Shown here piece after piece: positions 6,204 to 8,171 of a stretch of 8,171 bases of DNA; positions within the stretch are counted from its first letter, which is position 1, and each line of letters opens with the position of its first letter. Made by a program: the position numbers and the translations under genes. A model generated the notes under the pieces. That model made no database searches. It was not told the origin of the DNA and worked only from the letters and a program-made list of their open reading frames with translations. The stretch spans positions 6,062 to 14,232 of the forward strand of contig DIAV01000218.1 in assembly GCA_002415895.1 (NCBI GenBank), written 5' to 3'. The DNA comes from Anaerolineales bacterium UBA5069 (lineage in GTDB: Bacteria; Chloroflexota; Anaerolineae; Caldilineales; Caldilineaceae).

Positions 6204-6986
6204 ATGCTTCTGCGCACAATTGTCGGCGTCACAGCCTTCGCCGTTGTCGTCGCCATTGCCTGGCTGGGGGGGTGGCCCTTCGCGCTCACAGCCCTCATTG
6301 CCATATTGCTGGGTGGCTTTGAGTTCTATGCCATGCTGACGACGGGAGGCTTCCACGTGCAACCCGTGCTGGGCATGGTGTGGCTCGCCCTGCTCACACT
6401 CTCGGGCTGGCAACCCACCTGGATTTCCCTCACGCTTGTCCTCTTTGTCGGCTTCGTTGCCGTGTTTATGTGGGCGCTGACGGTCCACGTGCAGCCTGTC
6501 ACGGCAGCCATGGCCACCATGCTGCCTGCCTTCTACATGGGCGTGATGGGCGCGCAGGCCATTGCATTGCGCGACATGCAGAGCGGCCTGTGGTGGCTGC
6601 TGCTCGGCTTCCTGATTGCCTGGGGCAACGATACCTTTGCCTACTTTGCGGGCACCACCCTGGGCAGGCACAAGATCTGGCCGCGCGTGAGCCCCAAAAA
6701 GACGTGGGAGGGCACAATTGCCGGCTGGGTGAGCGCAGCCATGATCAGCGTGCTGGTCGTATGGCTCACACCGCTCGATTTCAACCTGGGTCTTGCCGCG
6801 CTGATTGGCTTAGTGGGCGGGATTCTGGGCTTCTTTGGCGACCTGACCATCAGCATGGTCAAGCGGCAGGTCGGCGTCAAGGACAGCGGACGCTTCTTTC
6901 CAGGCCACGGCGGCATGCTCGACAGGCTGGACAGCATGCTCTTCGTGCTGCCTTTTGTGTACCAGGTTGCGCTGTTGATCAAATAG
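6204..6986 (+). CDS. cdsA: Phosphatidate cytidylyltransferase (CDP-diglyceride synthase)
   Basis: Integral membrane enzyme that converts phosphatidic acid and CTP to CDP-diacylglycerol, the precursor of phosphatidylglycerol, cardiolipin and related lipids. The 260-aa protein is mostly hydrophobic with about seven or eight predicted membrane spans, starting at the very N-terminus. The CDS family signature is complete at 217-243: Ser217, Lys220-Arg221, Lys226-Asp227, then PGHGG and DRLD. A WGNDTFAYFAG segment and SPKKTWEG loop in the second half also fit the family. No ribosome-binding site is visible before the ATG, which follows the uppS stop by only 13 nt, so translational coupling is likely. 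In many bacteria the next genes are dxr and rseP; here the strand changes to a convergent rpe gene instead. Confidence 0.96.
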   Translation: MLLRTIVGVTAFAVVVAIAWLGGWPFALTALIAILLGGFEFYAMLTTGGFHVQPVLGMVWLALLTLSGWQPTWISLTLVLFVGFVAVFMWALTVHVQPVTAAMATMLPAFYMGVMGAQAIALRDMQSGLWWLLLGFLIAWGNDTFAYFAGTTLGRHKIWPRVSPKKTWEGTIAGWVSAAMISVLVVWLTPLDFNLGLAALIGLVGGILGFFGDLTISMVKRQVGVKDSGRFFPGHGGMLDRLDSMLFVLPFVYQVALLIK

Positions 6987-7053
6987 CAGCGCACGCCAAT
7001 GCGGAATACACGCGATCGCGCCCTCCGCTACGACATTTTCATCCTGCGCGTCT

Positions 7054-7098
7054 GTAAAGAAAAAGGCCTCGATCTATAGATCGAGGCCTATCTTTTAC
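7054..7098. terminator. Bidirectional terminator between cdsA and rpe
   Basis: A perfect palindrome at 7064-7089 (AGGCCTCGATCTA and its complement, 13 bp per arm; a hairpin with the central TATA as loop) is flanked by an A-rich tract on the left (AAAGAAAA) and a T-rich tract on the right (TCTTTTAC). Read on the plus strand it ends cdsA; read on the minus strand it is followed by TTTTTCTTT, a good U-tract to end rpe. The outer AAAGA/TCTTT at 7056-7060/7091-7095 can extend the stem. Confidence 0.88.
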
Positions 7099-7116
7099 GC
7101 TCTGCAATGACAGGGA

Positions 7117-7809
7117 TCAGCCGGAGAGCGCCTCAGTATGGTTGGTAATTGCGGCACGCAAGGCAGCTATGTTCTCGCGCGGCGTGCCCTGCGCATTGAA
7201 GACCGCGCTGCCTGCCACGATGTTGTCGGCCCCGGCGCGCACCACGTCATCCACGTTGTAGGCATAAACGCCCCCATCTACCTGCAGCTCGCAGGTGGGG
7301 TTCAAGTCTTCCTGCATCTTGCGCATGCGGCGCAGCTTGCTGGTTGTTGTCTCAATGAACTTCTGGCCTCCAAAGCCGGGGTTCACGCTCATCACCAGCA
7401 CAAGGTCCACAAAGGGAATCATCTCGCGCACAAGTTCAAGGCTTGTGCCGGGATTGATGGCGATACCGGCGCGCATACCCAACGCCGTTATCTCCTGAAT
7501 TGTGCGGTGCAGGTGGCGGCACGCTTCCGCGTGTACAGTGAGCAAATTGGCCCCTGCATCAGCAAATTCGCGCAGGTACGGGTCCGCATCCGCAACCATC
7601 AGGTGAACGTCCAGCGGCAGTGTGACGGCGGCGCGCACGGCGCGCACAACTGGCAGGCCAAAAGAGATATTGGGGACGAATACACCGTCCATAATGTCGA
7701 GGTGAATTGCATCCGCGCCCCCCGCCTCGGCGGCCTGCACCGACTCCGCCAGGTGACCAAAGTCGGCGGTCAGAATCGAGGGGCTAATTTTCACGTTTCG
7801 CATTTGCAT
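7117..7809 (-). CDS. rpe: Ribulose-phosphate 3-epimerase
   Basis: Interconverts D-ribulose 5-phosphate and D-xylulose 5-phosphate in the pentose phosphate pathway (and in the Calvin cycle where present); cytoplasmic. The 230-aa TIM barrel has the family pattern: SPSILTADF at 9-17, [12 protein letters not shown] at 36-47 with metal ligand His36 and catalytic Asp38, HLMV at 69-72 with ligand His69, the [11 protein letters not shown] phosphate loop at 142-152, the second catalytic Asp178 in VDGG, and AGSAVF near the end. The start at 7809 is supported by GGAG 8 nt upstream on this strand; the next Met, two codons later, is too far from it. It converges on cdsA with a shared bidirectional terminator. 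The upstream side (above 7809) holds a weak promoter. Related epimerases such as allulose 6-phosphate epimerase share the fold, but the motifs fit Rpe best. Confidence 0.96.
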   Translation of the reverse strand: MQMRNVKISPSILTADFGHLAESVQAAEAGGADAIHLDIMDGVFVPNISFGLPVVRAVRAAVTLPLDVHLMVADADPYLREFADAGANLLTVHAEACRHLHRTIQEITALGMRAGIAINPGTSLELVREMIPFVDLVLVMSVNPGFGGQKFIETTTSKLRRMRKMQEDLNPTCELQVDGGVYAYNVDDVVRAGADNIVAGSAVFNAQGTPRENIAALRAAITNHTEALSG

Positions 7810-7856
7810 ATGTCTGGCTCCACACGCCGGCTGGTGCGCGCAGGGCGCACACCTTC

Positions 7857-7886
7857 ATTTTAGCGCAACCGCGCAAACCTTGCGAA
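7857..7886 (-). promoter_or_regulatory. Possible promoter of rpe
   Basis: On the minus strand TAAAAT (7862 down to 7857) matches the -10 consensus at 5 of 6, with a weak TTCGCA -35 (4 of 6) 18 bp upstream. Transcription would begin near 7850, about 41 nt before the rpe ATG. A TATACT at 7908-7903 is an alternative -10 without a good -35. Confidence 0.3.
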
Positions 7887-7986
7887 TTGCAATTAATTGT
7901 GCAGTATAGATTCCTACATCAATCGCATGTGCCAGGTACGCCGATTGTGCGCTAAATGCTGCGTCTCGCAAGTACGCGGCGGATGC

Positions 7987-8050
7987 GTAGCGGCGGCTTC
8001 AGCCCCCGTTCTCGAGGACGCGCCGCGATGCATACCAACGGCGGCTGAAG
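7987..8050. repeat. REP-like inverted repeat headed by GTAG
   Basis: CTTCAGCCCCCGTT at 7997-8010 is the reverse complement of AACGGCGGCTGAAG at 8037-8050 except for one position, with a 26-nt spacer. GTAG sits just before the left arm (7987-7990), and GTAGCGG recurs at 8079-8085 just where the sequence degrades. A GTAG head plus a CGGCTTCAGCC palindrome resembles REP elements moved by RAYT transposases in other bacteria. This is a resemblance only, and no transposase is present in the window. Confidence 0.4.
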
Positions 8051-8083
8051 TGGGGGGTCCCCTAAATCCACCGCGATCGTAGC

Positions 8084-8171
8084 GGGGGGGGGGCCGCGCC
8101 CCCCCCCTTTTCTTGGGCCGGCGCGGCGGGCCCCGGCCCCCCCCCCCCCGGCGCCGCCCCCCGCCCGCCCC
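8084..8171. other. Homopolymer-rich terminal sequence, probable artefact
   Basis: Ten G at 8084-8093, nine C at 8099-8107 and thirteen C at 8137-8149 occur within 90 bases that are otherwise almost only G and C. Nothing similar appears elsewhere in the window. This is typical of low-quality read ends carried into an assembly and should not be interpreted biologically. Confidence 0.7.

Larger units (their letters stand above)
7863..8171. other. Gene-free right end: REP-like repeat, then poor-quality sequence
   Basis: I see no gene in this stretch; the short open frame crossing 7897-8082 has no ribosome-binding site or recognisable protein pattern. It contains A/T-rich sequence near the rpe promoter, an inverted repeat at 7997-8050, and from about 8084 onward long G and C homopolymers that look like a sequencing or assembly artefact at the end of a contig. 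Confidence 0.6.

Noticed and set aside
7138..7863. 241-aa plus-strand open frame opposite rpe
   Set aside because: The minus-strand rpe is complete with catalytic residues; the plus-strand frame has no recognisable motif.
8084..8171. G/C homopolymer runs as a G-quadruplex or origin-like element
   Set aside because: The runs are at the very end of the window, are unlike all other sequence in it, and look like sequencing or assembly error.

Overview
The window is an intact bacterial housekeeping segment of fairly high G+C. The core, about 2.1 to 7.0 kb, is the widely conserved translation/envelope cluster rpsB-tsf-pyrH-frr-uppS-cdsA on the plus strand. It encodes ribosomal protein S2, elongation factor Ts, UMP kinase, ribosome recycling factor, undecaprenyl diphosphate synthase and phosphatidate cytidylyltransferase. 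Two plus-strand genes lie upstream: a lipoprotein with a low-complexity linker and a predicted beta-sandwich domain, then an OmpR-family response regulator with no kinase beside it. A minus-strand ribulose-phosphate 3-epimerase gene (rpe) converges on cdsA from the right. All eight other reading frames are plus-strand and no frameshift is visible in any of the nine genes.

Organism: the short EF-Ts (198 aa, the compact form seen in Thermus, plastid/cyanobacterial and Chloroflexota-like lineages), the AACGCAAAG-type intergenic repeats and the general composition make a Chloroflexota (Anaerolineae-like) genome my best guess. This is inference. The protein sequences prove only that it is a bacterium that builds an isoprenoid-linked wall precursor and phospholipids.

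Layout: 1-264, gene-poor region with T/G-rich repeat units and small hairpins; 265-924, lipoprotein; 925-1144, a MITE-like imperfect inverted repeat whose right arm supplies the -35 box of the next promoter; 1145-1858, response regulator; 1859-2103, rpsB promoter and a structured leader of about 170 nt; 2104-3641, rpsB and tsf, closed by a perfect 20-bp hairpin; 3743-4608, pyrH with its own extended -10 promoter and a following hairpin; 4667-5364, frr with its own extended -10 promoter and a GC-rich terminator; 5393-6986, uppS (TTG start) and cdsA, tightly spaced; 7054-7098, a bidirectional terminator; 7117-7809, rpe on the minus strand; 7863-8171, no gene, a REP-like inverted repeat and then homopolymer-rich sequence that looks like a poor-quality contig end.

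How the genes fit together: S2, EF-Ts and RRF serve ribosome assembly, elongation and recycling. UMP kinase feeds UTP and CTP synthesis. UppS makes the lipid carrier for peptidoglycan, and CdsA uses CTP to make CDP-diacylglycerol. The cluster therefore ties growth-rate-dependent translation to nucleotide and envelope supply. Here it is divided by internal promoters and hairpins into about four transcription modules, and the usual downstream dxr/rseP genes are absent. I see no defence system, mobile-element gene, CRISPR array, tRNA or rRNA. The most interesting non-coding features are the MITE-like promoter-bearing repeat and the rpsB leader.
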